Notes: generated by a model from the letters alone, not told the origin. Shown: positions 16,604-27,652, counted from the stretch's first letter. The stretch is 64,000 bases of DNA from Klebsiella pneumoniae (GCA_945872365.1 CAMBZJ010000009.1:1-64000), one strand, 5' to 3'. Translations and numbers: made by a program.

Positions 16604-17518
16604 TCAGGGTACCCCCGGAGGGGCCAGGTCGGAAACCGGCCGCTCTCGCCAGGCGATCCGGGTCGCCCGGCGGGCATCCCGCCGGACGATCGCGGTCACC
16701 CCCTGGGTGAGGTCTCCCACCGTCCCGCTGGCGACGATCGAGAACACGCTGCTCTTGATCCGGATCATGCTGCGCGCGTCGCCTTCCGGGCATGCCTCCA
16801 CGTCGCGCGTCTGCTCGAAGCCACCGGGGGGGACGCGGAAGTCCGCTCCCACGTCGCAGCCGATCGCGCGCAGCACGAGCGGGTCGGCGGTGTTCACGTT
16901 GACGCCGACGCTCGCGCCGCGCTCGCCGTAGGCGGTCACGTAGGGACGCAGTCGCTGCATGGTGCGGTCGTCGAAGCCGCGCAGGAGTCGCAACTCCTCG
17001 ACCGTGGAGAGAGGGGCGTGCCGCGCGACGCAGGCCGGCAGCGAGCAGAAGGACTCCGCTGTCGCACCGGCAGGGGTACCGGGTGGTTCGGTCCATGCGA
17101 CGATCTCGTCGAGCAGCGCCCGGTCGAGGTCGAGTTCGTCGAAGAGCTTCTCGAGGGCCGCACGCATCCGCTTGTCGCGGACCTGATTCAGGTCGAGCTT
17201 GCCGTCCTCGTCGGTGATCTTGAGACCGACCGTGCCGTCGCCTGCTGGCACGACGATCGGCATCGCCCACAGGCCGTCGGGTGCGGTCACCGACGGGTTC
17301 TTCTTCGCGTCGTCGATGAGCAGGGCCTCGCCGGCGACCACGGCTGAGCGCGCGAGGAGCTGGGCCGCGATCGCGTTGCCGGCATTGCGGCCCAAATGCG
17401 TGTGGACCATCGCCGTGTCGGCGAGCTCGACCACGATGACCGTCAGCAGGGTCACCGCGAGCAGGGCGGAGAGCAGGGCGAGGCCGCGCTCGCGGCCGTG
17501 TGCCGGGTGGCGCCTCAA
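16604..17518 (-). CDS. gspK: Type II secretion minor pseudopilin GspK
   Basis: A 304-residue minor pseudopilin thought to cap the pseudopilus tip. After a short leader (RRHPAHGRERG), the hydrophobic helix begins LALLSALLAVTLLTVIVVEL. The large insertion typical of GspK follows (LKITDEDGKLDLNQVR, LLDEIVAWTEPPG), then VNVNTADPLVLRAIG. GspK helices lack the Glu5 of other pseudopilins, and none is seen here. The only in-frame start near the leader is TTG at 17518, which overlaps the gspJ stop as TTGA. Confidence 0.9.
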   Translation of the reverse strand: MRRHPAHGRERGLALLSALLAVTLLTVIVVELADTAMVHTHLGRNAGNAIAAQLLARSAVVAGEALLIDDAKKNPSVTAPDGLWAMPIVVPAGDGTVGLKITDEDGKLDLNQVRDKRMRAALEKLFDELDLDRALLDEIVAWTEPPGTPAGATAESFCSLPACVARHAPLSTVEELRLLRGFDDRTMQRLRPYVTAYGERGASVGVNVNTADPLVLRAIGCDVGADFRVPPGGFEQTRDVEACPEGDARSMIRIKSSVFSIVASGTVGDLTQGVTAIVRRDARRATRIAWRERPVSDLAPPGVP

Positions 17519-18177
17519 CTGCGCGGTCCGAGCGGCAGCGTCACCGCGAGGCGGTAGGGGCTCGAGGTGCGGTCGCCCTCGTCGACCCCGATCTCGAATT
17601 CGACCGCGCGTGGCAGGTCCTCGGGCTTGCCGGTCTCGCCGCCGCTCCAGGTGGTCGCCCAGTCCGGCGTGCGTGTCGGCAGGACGCGCACCTGGAATGA
17701 CTTCACCCCCGAAAGCACGACGGCTTGCGCGGGCGGGGTGCCATCGGGTGCGACCGAGGCGAGCTGCTCCTTGACCAGGCGCCCGGAGCGTTCGCCCGCC
17801 ACGGGGGGATCGAGCCGGTAGCGGACGACCTCGATCGGGTCGCGTGGGCCCGCGCCGAGGCGCTGTGCCGACGTCGTGGTGAAGGAGATCTCGCTCGACG
17901 GTCGGTCGAGCGTGCGGTCGGACACGCTGAAGCGACGACCGCGCAGCGCGACCGCGCCGGTCACTTCCTCGGCCATCCGACCGAGCGCGATTCGGGCCGA
18001 GGTCGTCTGCTCGAGCACCTCTTCCGCGCGGTCGCGGGCCTCGATCGCGAGCCGGAACGGCGCCGCCTGCGCGATCGCGATGATCGCCGCGATCGAGAGC
18101 GCGACCAGCAACTCGAGCAGGGTGAGCCCCGCCTCGGTCCGCCGGTCGTGCGGGGGCCGCCCGCAAGCCGTCGTCAC
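17515..18177 (-). CDS. gspJ: Type II secretion minor pseudopilin GspJ
   Basis: A 220-residue minor pseudopilin of the GspI-J-K tip complex. The prepilin leader ends before LTLLELLVALSIAAIIAI, giving the N-methylation/cleavage site after Gly and Glu at position 5. The rest is the globular domain (LGRMAEEVTGAVALRGR, DPIEVVRYRLD). The GTG start overlaps the gspI stop as GTGA. Confidence 0.88.
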   Translation of the reverse strand: MTTACGRPPHDRRTEAGLTLLELLVALSIAAIIAIAQAAPFRLAIEARDRAEEVLEQTTSARIALGRMAEEVTGAVALRGRRFSVSDRTLDRPSSEISFTTTSAQRLGAGPRDPIEVVRYRLDPPVAGERSGRLVKEQLASVAPDGTPPAQAVVLSGVKSFQVRVLPTRTPDWATTWSGGETGKPEDLPRAVEFEIGVDEGDRTSSPYRLAVTLPLGPRS

Positions 18178-18581
18178 GAGCTGCCCCCGCGCAGGAAGAA
18201 GGTCAGTTGCGCCGCGGCTCCGGGTTGCTCCGCCGGAACCACGCGGATGCGGATCTCGCGCGTCTCGGGCAGGGGCGTGTCGTTGACCTCGCGCTCCCAG
18301 GAGTAGCCCGAGTCCTGCCCGGGATGGCGCTCCTCGAAGTCCCCGTTGGACTGTCCGACCTCGGGTAGTCCGCCGAGTTCGGTCTCGGTGACGAGCGTCC
18401 GGGCGAGCAGCAGGGCGCGGGTGTAGGCGCGCTCGCGTGCGACCAGGTTCAGGCTGCGCACGTGCAGTCCGAGCATCGCCGTGAAGGCGATGGCGAGCAC
18501 CGCCATCGCGACCACGACTTCGAGTAACGTGAAGCCCTTGGCCGACGGCCCGCGGGTGCGCTGCGCCTTTCGTGGTCTCAT
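18174..18581 (-). CDS. gspI: Type II secretion minor pseudopilin GspI
   Basis: A 135-residue minor pseudopilin. Leader MRPRKAQRTRGPSAKG precedes the cleavage site and helix FTLLEVVVAMAVLAIAF (Glu5 present). The conserved GspI segment RSLNLVARERAYTRALLLART follows. Overlap with gspH is ATGA. Confidence 0.9.
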   Translation of the reverse strand: MRPRKAQRTRGPSAKGFTLLEVVVAMAVLAIAFTAMLGLHVRSLNLVARERAYTRALLLARTLVTETELGGLPEVGQSNGDFEERHPGQDSGYSWEREVNDTPLPETREIRIRVVPAEQPGAAAQLTFFLRGGSS

Positions 18582-19132
18582 CGCGAGACCAGGTCCCGGG
18601 CGTCGATCCGCCCTTCGATGACGCGGGGCCGCGAGGTCGCAGGTTCGATCGCGATCGTGAAGGCCCGGCCAGTACCGTCGTCGAGGTGAAGCACGGCCGG
18701 GTCGGCATAGCCATCGGGCGAAAAGAGGGTCGCCGGGAGCCCCTCGGCGGTGGCGACGATGCCCGGCCCCGCGATGTCGATCGCGATCGAGTCGGGCAGG
18801 CGCGTCGCGCGATAGAGCGGCGCATCGTCGTCGACGAAGCGAGCCCCGGCCGTCCCTTCGACGAGGACGGTGCCACGGTAGGTGCCGCGCGAGGGATCGA
18901 CGACCAGGCGGACCCATCGGCCGCGCAGGGCCGCATCCTCTCGCAGGAAGCGGATGTGTTGCGCGAGCTTGCGCGTGCTCGCGTCGAGCGAGACGCCGCG
19001 CAGCGCCGAGAGGCGCGGCACGACAAGTGTGGCGAGCAGTCCAATGAGGGCGAGCGTCGTCAGGATCTCGATGAGCGTGAAGCCGGCGGCCTCGGCGCAG
19101 GCGGCCCCCGGGGGCTGCGACGCCGCTCGCAT
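18578..19132 (-). CDS. gspH: Type II secretion minor pseudopilin GspH
   Basis: A 184-residue pseudopilin from the ATG at 19130-19132. That start gives a 17-residue leader before FTLIEILTTLALIGLLATLVV, typical of class III prepilins. A GTG at 19213 would overlap the gspG stop as in other gsp junctions but would give a 44-residue leader, so the ATG is preferred. The globular part has LAQHIRFLREDAALRGR and LVVDPSRGTYRG, as in GspH/FimT proteins. Confidence 0.86.
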   Translation of the reverse strand: MRAASQPPGAACAEAAGFTLIEILTTLALIGLLATLVVPRLSALRGVSLDASTRKLAQHIRFLREDAALRGRWVRLVVDPSRGTYRGTVLVEGTAGARFVDDDAPLYRATRLPDSIAIDIAGPGIVATAEGLPATLFSPDGYADPAVLHLDDGTGRAFTIAIEPATSRPRVIEGRIDARDLVSR

Positions 19133-19209
19133 GTGCGAAGCGAGCGACCGCGGGCGACGGGCCGTTGGCTCGCCGCCCGGTCGCTCGCTCGCCGGGGCGG
19201 AGGGAAGGG

Positions 19210-19695
19210 TCACAGCTTCCGCGAGTCGATGTCCGCGTTCTTGCCTTCGCCGCCCTCCACGCCGTCGGCGCCGAAGGACAGGATCGAGAAGTTGTTGCCG
19301 TCGCTGCGAAAGACATAGCCCTGTCCCCAAGGGTCGACCGGCAGCTTCTCGAGGTAGCCGTCGGCGTTCCAGCGCCGCGCGGGCGGACCGGAGGTCGGCG
19401 GTGAAACCAGCGCCTGCAGGCCCTGCTCGGTCGTCGGGAAGCCGCCGTTGTCGAGCTTGTAGAGTGAGAGGGCCTGCTCGATCGACTTGATGTCGGCGGC
19501 CGCTTTGGTCTGGCGTGCCTCGTCGGTGCGACCGAGGATCCGCGGCGCCACGAGCGTGATGAGCAGCCCGAGGATGAAGACGACGACCATGATCTCGATC
19601 AGCGTGAAGCCCGCCGCCGAACGCAGCGGCCTCGGGGGCGTGCTGGCGAAGCGTCGCCGCGCGGTCGCGGGGAGGGAAAGGGCTCGGGTGTGCAT
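19210..19695 (-). CDS. gspG: Type II secretion major pseudopilin GspG
   Basis: GspG (161 residues) is the main subunit of the periplasmic pseudopilus. A 27-residue leader ends SAAG, then FTLIEIMVVVFILGLLITLV with Glu5. The body has the family signatures AAADIKSIEQALSLYKLDNG, PTTEQGLQALV and DPWGQGYVFRSDG, and the C-terminal calcium-loop region SFGADGVEGGEG. A strong ribosome site (taggagacacgcc) precedes the ATG; it is stronger than at the other gsp junctions, consistent with GspG being needed in excess. Confidence 0.96.
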   Translation of the reverse strand: MHTRALSLPATARRRFASTPPRPLRSAAGFTLIEIMVVVFILGLLITLVAPRILGRTDEARQTKAAADIKSIEQALSLYKLDNGGFPTTEQGLQALVSPPTSGPPARRWNADGYLEKLPVDPWGQGYVFRSDGNNFSILSFGADGVEGGEGKNADIDSRKL

Positions 19696-19705
19696 GGCGT
19701 GTCTC

Positions 19706-20911
19706 CTAGCGTACGAGGGCATTGATCTCGAAGATCGGCAGCAGGATCGCGAGTACGATGAAGAGGACGACGCCTCCCATGACCACGATCAGGATCGGCT
19801 CGAGCACCGCGGTCGCGGTCGTGAGCGTCCCCTCGATCTCCTGTTCGTAGGCGATGGCCGCCTTGTCCAGCATCGATTCCAGCTCGCCCGAACGCTCGCC
19901 GACCGCGATCATGTGGATGAGCAGCGGCGGGAACAGCCCGGACTCCTTGAGCGGGCCGGCGAGTCCCTGACCCTCGCGGATCGCCGCGCGGGCCTGCCCG
20001 ACGGCATCGGTGAGCGCGAGGTTGCCGGTGACCTCGCCCGCGACGTCGAGAGCCGGCAGGAGGGCGATGCCGTTGGCGAGCAGGGTCGAGAGCGTGCGCG
20101 CGAAGCGCGCGACCGCGATCCGGGTCGCGACCGGTCCGACCACCGGCATCGTGAGCAGCTTGCGGTCGAGCCACAGGCGTCCGGCGGGGCGCCGCAGGGT
20201 CGCCAGCAGGGTTCCGGTCGCGGCTGCGAGGAGCAGGACGATCAGCCACCACCCGTCGGAGACGGCGTTCGAGATGCCGAGAAGGATGCGCGTGAGCAGC
20301 GGGAGTGTCTGCTTCTGCTCGGCGAAGATCCGCGTCACGCGCGGCACGACGAAGCCCAGCAGGAAGCCGACGATGCCGAGCGACACGGCGGTCATGAGGA
20401 CCGGGTAGGCGAGTGCGCCGCGGACCTTGGCGCGCACCCGTGCCTGCGACTCGGTGTAGTTCGCGAGCCGGTCGAGGACCAGGTCGAGCGCGCCGGCGGC
20501 CTCGCCTGCGCGGACCATGCCCACGTAGAGCGTCGGAAAAACCGAGGGGTGGGCCGCCATCGCGTCGGCCAGCGACTGTCCCTGGGTGACCTGGTCGCGG
20601 ACGTGTGAGAGCACCCCGGCCATGGCCGGGCGCTCGGTCTGTTCGCTCACGGCGCCGAGCGCCTCGACGACCGGCATCCCGGCACCGACCAGTGTGCCGA
20701 GCTGGCGGGAGACCAGGGCCAGGTCCGCGGGCCGGACGCGGCCACCCGGTCGCCGGATCGCCGCTCCCCGGGCGCGCTCCTCGTCGATCGAGGTCGGAAA
20801 GACTCCGTCGCGGCGCAGCCGCATCCGCGCGCCGCGCGCGCTGTCGGCGTCGATCACGCCGCGCACCGCGCGCCCGTCGGCCGTGAGTCCGCGATAGGCG
20901 AAGACGGCCAT
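19706..20911 (-). CDS. gspF: Type II secretion inner-membrane platform protein GspF
   Basis: A 401-residue polytopic protein with two cytoplasmic GspF repeats and three membrane helices. The N terminus is MAVFAYRGLTADGRAVRGVIDADS. The first repeat has RQLGTLVGAGMPVVEALGA and VRAGEAAGALDLVLDRLANY; the second has RFARTLSTLLANGIALLPAL and VGERSGELESMLDKAA. Membrane segments lie near 168-190, 215-240 and 370-395. It is the expected partner of GspE, GspL and GspM. Confidence 0.97.
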   Translation of the reverse strand: MAVFAYRGLTADGRAVRGVIDADSARGARMRLRRDGVFPTSIDEERARGAAIRRPGGRVRPADLALVSRQLGTLVGAGMPVVEALGAVSEQTERPAMAGVLSHVRDQVTQGQSLADAMAAHPSVFPTLYVGMVRAGEAAGALDLVLDRLANYTESQARVRAKVRGALAYPVLMTAVSLGIVGFLLGFVVPRVTRIFAEQKQTLPLLTRILLGISNAVSDGWWLIVLLLAAATGTLLATLRRPAGRLWLDRKLLTMPVVGPVATRIAVARFARTLSTLLANGIALLPALDVAGEVTGNLALTDAVGQARAAIREGQGLAGPLKESGLFPPLLIHMIAVGERSGELESMLDKAAIAYEQEIEGTLTTATAVLEPILIVVMGGVVLFIVLAILLPIFEINALVR

Positions 20912-20929
20912 GGCGGTCAGGCCCGAAAC

Positions 20930-22558
<1,629 letters not shown>

Positions 22559-22571
22559 GGTAGGCGTGGGC

Positions 22572-25031
22572 CTAGTTCCCCGGCAGCAGGGTGTCGGCGC
22601 GGCCCTGGGCGCCCCCTTCGGCAGGCAGAAGGACCCCGCCGTCGATCGACTCGGGTGGCGGGAGCGGACGCCGCGGGGCGAGGGACCCATGGGTTCCCGC
22701 GAAGCGGCCGTGGCCGACCATCGCTTGGCGGAAGCGGGCCTTTTCGCCCTCGCTCGCCTGCAGCATCTGGTCGGGGTTGCGCACGATGTGCGGCGTCAGC
22801 AGGATGATGAGGTTCACCTTCTCCTTCTGCCGTTCCTCGTACTTGAACAGGTTGCCGATGACCGGGATGTCGGTCAGGTAGGGCACGCCGCTCGTCCCGG
22901 AGTCGAGTCGATCGGAGATCAGTCCGCCGATCGCCACCGTTTCGGAGTCGCGCACGACCACGTTGGTGGTCGCCGAGCGGACGGTCGTCGTTGGGCCGAG
23001 CTGGAGTACCTCGGAGAGCGGCGTCTTCACGAGGGCGGAAACCTCCTCGAAGAGGAGCAGCCGGACGGTGTCGCCCTCGGAGATCTGCGGGGTGAGTCGC
23101 AACGTGATGCCGACGTCCCGGCGGTCGATCTGGCTGAAGGTGTTCGAGAGGTTGGTCTCGTTCGTGGCACGACTGGTGACGAACGGGACGTTCTGGCCGA
23201 CGACGATCTCGGCTTCCTCGTTGTCTGTGGTGAGGATCGTCGGGGCCGAGAGGACGTTCACACCGGTCTCGTTCTCGAGCGCGGTCACGACCGCGACCTC
23301 GGCCGGGATCTCCGTGCCGTCGGCGAGCACGACCTTCTGCTTGCTGATCAGAGCACCGAGAAAGCCGCCGATCGTGCTCAGGCCGCCGGTATCCCCGGTG
23401 GTGATGGCGTTGTTCAGATTGGTGATGTTCTTGAGGTTCGTGCGACCGAGCGCCACGAGGTTACCCATCTGCGCGGCCCCCTGAAGCTCGATGCCGAGTT
23501 CCCTCGCGCGGGCCATCGAGACCTCGAAGATGATCGCCTCGACGAGCACCTGGCGTCGCGCGACGTCGAGCCGTTCGATGACGTCGCGCAGGATTGCATA
23601 GTCCTGGGGCGCCGCACTGATGACGAGAGAGTTCGTCGCCGGGTCGGCGGTGATGCGCACCCCGCTCTCGAACTCGATCGCCGGCGGTCCGCTGCCGGCC
23701 GAGGCGGAGCCCGAACCATAGGGGCTGCCGCCGCCGCCGCGCGAGCCGAAGTTGCCGCCGCCGCCCCCGAGACCGCCCCCCATGCCCCCGCCCATGCCGC
23801 CGCCGCCGCCCGAACCCTGCGCGCCGGAGCCGGCCTGCTGGTTGCTGATCACGCTGCGGGGGTAGTTCCCGAAACGACCCCCCCCCTGCGTGACCGAGCG
23901 CCCGGGGAGGTTCTCCCGACGCCCGCCGAACGCCGAACTCGTACCCACGAGGTCGGAGAGGACCGCGACCATATCGGCCGCGTTGGCATGGCGCAGCGAG
24001 TAGACGTTCACGCGCCCGCTGCCGCGCGGCAGCGGGCCGTCGAGCTTTGCGACTAGCGCCCGGGCATGCCGGATGTCGAGCGCACTGCCGATGACCACGA
24101 TCGCGTTCGAGCGATCGTCGGGAACCACGCGCAGGCCGCTGCCCTCGACCCTCGGTCCGGCCGGGACGCCCGCTGCTCCGCCGCCGATGCCGGGGATCGT
24201 GCTCGAGGTTCCCGGAGCGGAACCCCCGCCCGCGGCCCCGGCGGCGCGTGCCCGCCCATCCTCGATCGAGTCGCGCAGGATGCCGGCGAGGTCGTCGGCG
24301 TTGGCGTGGCGCAGCGGGATGACCTCGACCGACCGCTCCTGGCCGGGGACGTCGAGTTCCCGGATGAGGCGTGAGAGGCGCGATAGGTTCGCCGAGGAAT
24401 CGATGACGATCAGCGAATTGGTCGGCGCGTAGGCGCTGACCAGTCCGTCGCGCGACACCAGCGGCTGGAGGACCTGCGCGGCCTGCGCCGCCTCGAGGTG
24501 GCGCAGCGGGACGAGTCGCGTGACGAAGGTTTCGCTCGGGGCGTCGTTGTCGCGTTCGATCGGCAGCCCGGCGCCCTTCACGTCCTTGGTCGGGATGATC
24601 TTCACGACCGGCCCGGTATCCACCACCGAAAAGCCTTTCACCTGGAGCACCGATTGGAACACCCGGTAGGCCTCGTCGACGGTGATGCGCGTCGGCGATA
24701 CGACCGAGACCTTGCCGCGCACCTTGTCGTCGACCACGAAGTTCTTGCCGGTGATCTCGCTCACGAACTTGATGAGCGTCGGCAGCTCGACGTCCTGGAA
24801 GTCCATCATCACCAGGTCGTCGGGACGCAGCGGCCGAGGTGCATCGTCGGGCGCGACCTCCCGGGCCGCCGGAGCGGGCCGACCGTTCTCGCCCGCAGGA
24901 GCCTCCTCGGCGCCGGGTCGGGCGGCGGTCGCCAGCAGCCCCAGCCCGCCGAGCAGGGCGAAGGCGAGCAGGGGCGTGCGGCCCGGACGTGCGCGGCGCG
25001 TGGTGGGTCGTGGGGCGCGCGGTGTTCTCAT
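22572..25031 (-). CDS. gspD: Type II secretion outer-membrane secretin GspD
   Basis: An 819-residue secretin that forms the outer-membrane pore. After a basic N terminus and signal-like hydrophobic stretch come N0 (VMMDFQDVELPTLIKFVSEI), N1 (VPLRHLEAAQAAQVLQPLVS), N2 (VIPLRHANADDLAGIL) and N3 (YSLRHANAADMVAVLSDLV). The secretin domain has VLVEAIIFEVS, NVLSAPTILTTDNEEAEIVVG and VPYLTDIPVIGNLF. The N3 region carries a glycine-rich insertion around residues 395-445 with runs such as GGGGGMGGGMGGGLGGGGG, longer than in well-known GspDs. Another Gly/Ala-rich loop lies in N2. The start overlaps the gspC stop as ATGA. Confidence 0.96.
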   Translation of the reverse strand: MRTPRAPRPTTRRARPGRTPLLAFALLGGLGLLATAARPGAEEAPAGENGRPAPAAREVAPDDAPRPLRPDDLVMMDFQDVELPTLIKFVSEITGKNFVVDDKVRGKVSVVSPTRITVDEAYRVFQSVLQVKGFSVVDTGPVVKIIPTKDVKGAGLPIERDNDAPSETFVTRLVPLRHLEAAQAAQVLQPLVSRDGLVSAYAPTNSLIVIDSSANLSRLSRLIRELDVPGQERSVEVIPLRHANADDLAGILRDSIEDGRARAAGAAGGGSAPGTSSTIPGIGGGAAGVPAGPRVEGSGLRVVPDDRSNAIVVIGSALDIRHARALVAKLDGPLPRGSGRVNVYSLRHANAADMVAVLSDLVGTSSAFGGRRENLPGRSVTQGGGRFGNYPRSVISNQQAGSGAQGSGGGGGMGGGMGGGLGGGGGNFGSRGGGGSPYGSGSASAGSGPPAIEFESGVRITADPATNSLVISAAPQDYAILRDVIERLDVARRQVLVEAIIFEVSMARARELGIELQGAAQMGNLVALGRTNLKNITNLNNAITTGDTGGLSTIGGFLGALISKQKVVLADGTEIPAEVAVVTALENETGVNVLSAPTILTTDNEEAEIVVGQNVPFVTSRATNETNLSNTFSQIDRRDVGITLRLTPQISEGDTVRLLLFEEVSALVKTPLSEVLQLGPTTTVRSATTNVVVRDSETVAIGGLISDRLDSGTSGVPYLTDIPVIGNLFKYEERQKEKVNLIILLTPHIVRNPDQMLQASEGEKARFRQAMVGHGRFAGTHGSLAPRRPLPPPESIDGGVLLPAEGGAQGRADTLLPGN

Positions 25032-25918
25032 CGGATCTCGTAGGTCAGGGTACGCGTCTCGCTGCCGCGCATCACGTCGACCGAGAGCTTGGTCTGCCCC
25101 TGCAGTTCTTGGAGCACGGCCATGGCCCGCGTCGGGTCGTTCAGGTCGATGCCGTTCACCCTCTGCACCACGTCGTTATTCTCCAGGCCGATCTTCTGGA
25201 ATAGGCTGCCGCGCTTGATCGCGAAGACCTTGAAGCCGTTGGTGCGTCCGCCTTCCTGATTGGGCACGGCACGCAGCTGGGTGATCAGGTCCGAGAGGTT
25301 GGCGAGGGACTCGTCGACCTCCGACTGGGCCACGAGGTAGCGGTCATCGCCGATCTTCTTCACCTGGTCGTCCGAGATGCCCCCGGGCGATACGGCCGGC
25401 GTGGCGATCGGCGCGAGGTGCGAGGCGTCGGTGATGGTCGCGGCAGGTGGATCGTCGACGGCCAGCAGCTCGTCCGCGCCGGCGCGCTGGAGGACGAGAC
25501 TTCGCCAGCCGATCCGCGAGACCTTGCCCCCGCCGAGGGAGTCCCCCGGAGACACGACCAACTGCTTGTGGGCCACGAGATCCTCGACGATCGCGAAGCG
25601 CTGGCCACCTCGCCGGCCGGTGCCGACGAGGCGCAGGGACGCCGGGGCGGTGGCGAGCGGCCCCGTGACGGCCGCCGGGCCATCGCTCGCCGGTGGGGCG
25701 GCGAAGACGTTGCGGCGGGTCATCGCCTGGTAATCCGAGAGCGGCCGTGCCGGCGCCGGCCGGGTCTCCGGGGACGTCGCGGTCCGTACCGGGCGCCCGG
25801 CGAGGGAGAGCCGGCTGCGCGCGAGGCTGGACACCAGCATGGCGGCGGAAACCGCCGCGAGTGCGAGCAGGACGAGCCGCGACGCAGCCCAGTGCGCCGG
25901 GCGGATCCGGGTGATCAC
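25028..25918 (-). CDS. gspC: Type II secretion protein GspC
   Basis: A 296-residue bitopic inner-membrane protein that couples the platform to the secretin. One N-terminal membrane helix (WAASRLVLLALAAVSAAMLV) is followed by the homology region (SDYQAMTRRNVFAAP, then RFAIVEDLVAHKQLVVSPGD). A C-terminal PDZ domain has NGFKVFAIKRGSLFQKIGL and NDVVQRVNGIDLNDP. The GTG at 25916-25918 is preceded by ccaagga, but the spacing is short; an in-frame ATG about 45 bases upstream is an alternative. It is the first gene of the twelve-gene minus-strand operon and is divergent from lysS. Confidence 0.9.
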   Translation of the reverse strand: MITRIRPAHWAASRLVLLALAAVSAAMLVSSLARSRLSLAGRPVRTATSPETRPAPARPLSDYQAMTRRNVFAAPPASDGPAAVTGPLATAPASLRLVGTGRRGGQRFAIVEDLVAHKQLVVSPGDSLGGGKVSRIGWRSLVLQRAGADELLAVDDPPAATITDASHLAPIATPAVSPGGISDDQVKKIGDDRYLVAQSEVDESLANLSDLITQLRAVPNQEGGRTNGFKVFAIKRGSLFQKIGLENNDVVQRVNGIDLNDPTRAMAVLQELQGQTKLSVDVMRGSETRTLTYEIR

Positions 25919-26023
25919 TCCTTGGACGCCTATGCCAACCCCTGCTGAGGCGCAAGCGCGCGCCATCGGCGGAACCCGGGGACGCAGCGGGGCGCACCCG
26001 TGCGCGGTGGGGTGGCCGTCGAA

Positions 26024-26052
26024 TTGACCCCCGGTGCGGGCTCCTTTAGACA
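26024..26052 (+). promoter_or_regulatory. Candidate sigma70-type promoter for lysS
   Basis: TTGACC (26024-26029) and TAGACA (26047-26052) are separated by exactly 17 bases and stand about 30 bases before the lysS GTG start. The -35 element matches five of six consensus bases; the -10 element is weaker. In this GC-rich background the match is notable but unproved. Confidence 0.35.
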
Positions 26053-26082
26053 GGGACAGCAACAGGCGGCGCGGGCGACCAC

Positions 26083-27612
26083 GTGAGCGATGACGATCTG
26101 ACGGCGACCCGCCGAGCCAAGCTGCAGGAGCTGCGGGCTGCAGGCGGAGCCTATCCGAACGATTTCCGTCCGGAACACCGCGCCTCGCGGTTGCACGCTG
26201 CCTTTGCGACCGCCGACGCGGCCGCGCTCGAAGGCGCGCGTCCGCCGGCCCGGATCGCCGGGCGGATCGTCGGCAAGCGCAGCTTCGGCCAGGCGATGTT
26301 CGTCGTCGTCGACGACGGCGAGGGTCGCATCCAGGCGTATCTGCGTCGCGACCAGCTCGAGGCGGACGCCTGGGCGATCGCCCGGTCGCTCGACCTTGGC
26401 GACCAGGTCGGCTGCGCGGGGGTCCTCTTCCGCACGAAGACCAACGAACTCACGGTCGCCGCCTCGGAGATCCGGCTGCTCGCGAAGTGCCTGCACGCTC
26501 CGCCGGAGAAGTGGCATGGTCTCGCCGACGTCGAGGTGCGCTACCGCCAGCGCTACCTCGACCTGATGTCGAACCCGGCCTCACGCGACATGTTCCGCAA
26601 GCGGGCGCGCCTCGTGGCCGGGGTGCGGCGCTTTCTCGCCGACCGCGGATTCCTCGAGGTCGAGACCCCGATCCTCCAGCAGATCGCCGGCGGCGCCGCG
26701 GCGCGACCGTTCCGAACGCACCACAACGCCCTCGGACTCGACCTCCAGATGAGGATCGCCCCGGAGCTGTTCCTCAAGCGACTGCTCGTCGGGGGCTTCG
26801 ACCGCGTCTTCGAGATCGGTCGCAACTTCCGGAACGAGGGGATCTCGACGCAGCACAACCCCGAGTTCACGATGCTGGAGTTCTACCAGGCCTATGCGAC
26901 CTTCGAAGACCTGATGCCGCTCACCGAGCAGCTGGTCTGCGCACTCGCCGAGGAAATCTCGGGTGGGCTGGTCGTGCCGTGCGGGGAGCACTCGATCGAC
27001 CTGTCGCCACCGTGGCGGCGCATCTCGCTCGTCGGCGCCGCGGCGGGTGCCGCGGGCTGCACCGAGTCCGACCTGCGCGATCCGGCGCGTGCGCGCCGCG
27101 TCGCCGAGCGGCACGGGGTGCCGATCCCGCCGGCCGCCGGCGCGGGTGGCATCGCGACCGCGATCTTCGAGCAACTGGTCGAGCCGACGTTGATCCAGCC
27201 GACCTTCGTCACCGGTTTCCCGACCGAGGTGTCGCCGCTCGCGCGGCCGAGCGACACGGATCCGTGGGTCGTGGACCGTTTCGAATTCTACGTCGTCGCC
27301 CGCGAGATGGCCAACGGCTTCTCGGAGTTGAACGATCCGGACGACCAGCGCGAGCGGTTCCTGCAGCAACTCGCGAGTCGGGCTCGCGGCGACGAGGAAG
27401 CACACCCGATGGACGAGGACTACGTGACGGCCCTCGAGTACGCGATGCCACCGGCGGCGGGCGAGGGCATCGGCATCGACCGGCTCGCGATGCTGCTCTG
27501 CGACGCGCCTTCGATCCGCGACGTGATCCTTTTCCCCCTGCTGCGGCCTGACCGGCGGACGCCGGTCAAGGAGTCCGCGCCGGAGCCGGAGGAGGGTGGG
27601 CGGCCGCGCTAG
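26083..27612 (+). CDS. lysS: Lysine--tRNA ligase, class II
   Basis: A 509-residue cytoplasmic enzyme charging tRNA-Lys. The N-terminal OB-fold anticodon-binding domain (about 50-145) is followed by the class II core. Motif 1 lies in FLADRGFLEVETPIL, motif 2 in FDRVFEIGRNFRNEGIST with HNPEFTMLEFYQAY, and motif 3 in GEGIGIDRLAMLL. Length fits full LysRS rather than the short EpmA paralogue, which lacks the anticodon domain. The GTG start gives a short acidic N terminus; the ribosome site is weak. It precedes lolC by 40 bases, so it may be co-transcribed with the envelope cluster. Confidence 0.96.
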   Translation: MSDDDLTATRRAKLQELRAAGGAYPNDFRPEHRASRLHAAFATADAAALEGARPPARIAGRIVGKRSFGQAMFVVVDDGEGRIQAYLRRDQLEADAWAIARSLDLGDQVGCAGVLFRTKTNELTVAASEIRLLAKCLHAPPEKWHGLADVEVRYRQRYLDLMSNPASRDMFRKRARLVAGVRRFLADRGFLEVETPILQQIAGGAAARPFRTHHNALGLDLQMRIAPELFLKRLLVGGFDRVFEIGRNFRNEGISTQHNPEFTMLEFYQAYATFEDLMPLTEQLVCALAEEISGGLVVPCGEHSIDLSPPWRRISLVGAAAGAAGCTESDLRDPARARRVAERHGVPIPPAAGAGGIATAIFEQLVEPTLIQPTFVTGFPTEVSPLARPSDTDPWVVDRFEFYVVAREMANGFSELNDPDDQRERFLQQLASRARGDEEAHPMDEDYVTALEYAMPPAAGEGIGIDRLAMLLCDAPSIRDVILFPLLRPDRRTPVKESAPEPEEGGRPR

Positions 27613-27652
27613 CGGACGCCCGCGAATCCGGCGCGTGAGCGGGCTCTCCTCG

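Noticed and set aside
25919-26040. Promoter for the gsp operon upstream of gspC
   Set aside because: A TTGCGC / TAGGCG pair with 17-base spacing can be drawn on the minus strand, but it matches consensus poorly and lies within a possible longer gspC N terminus.
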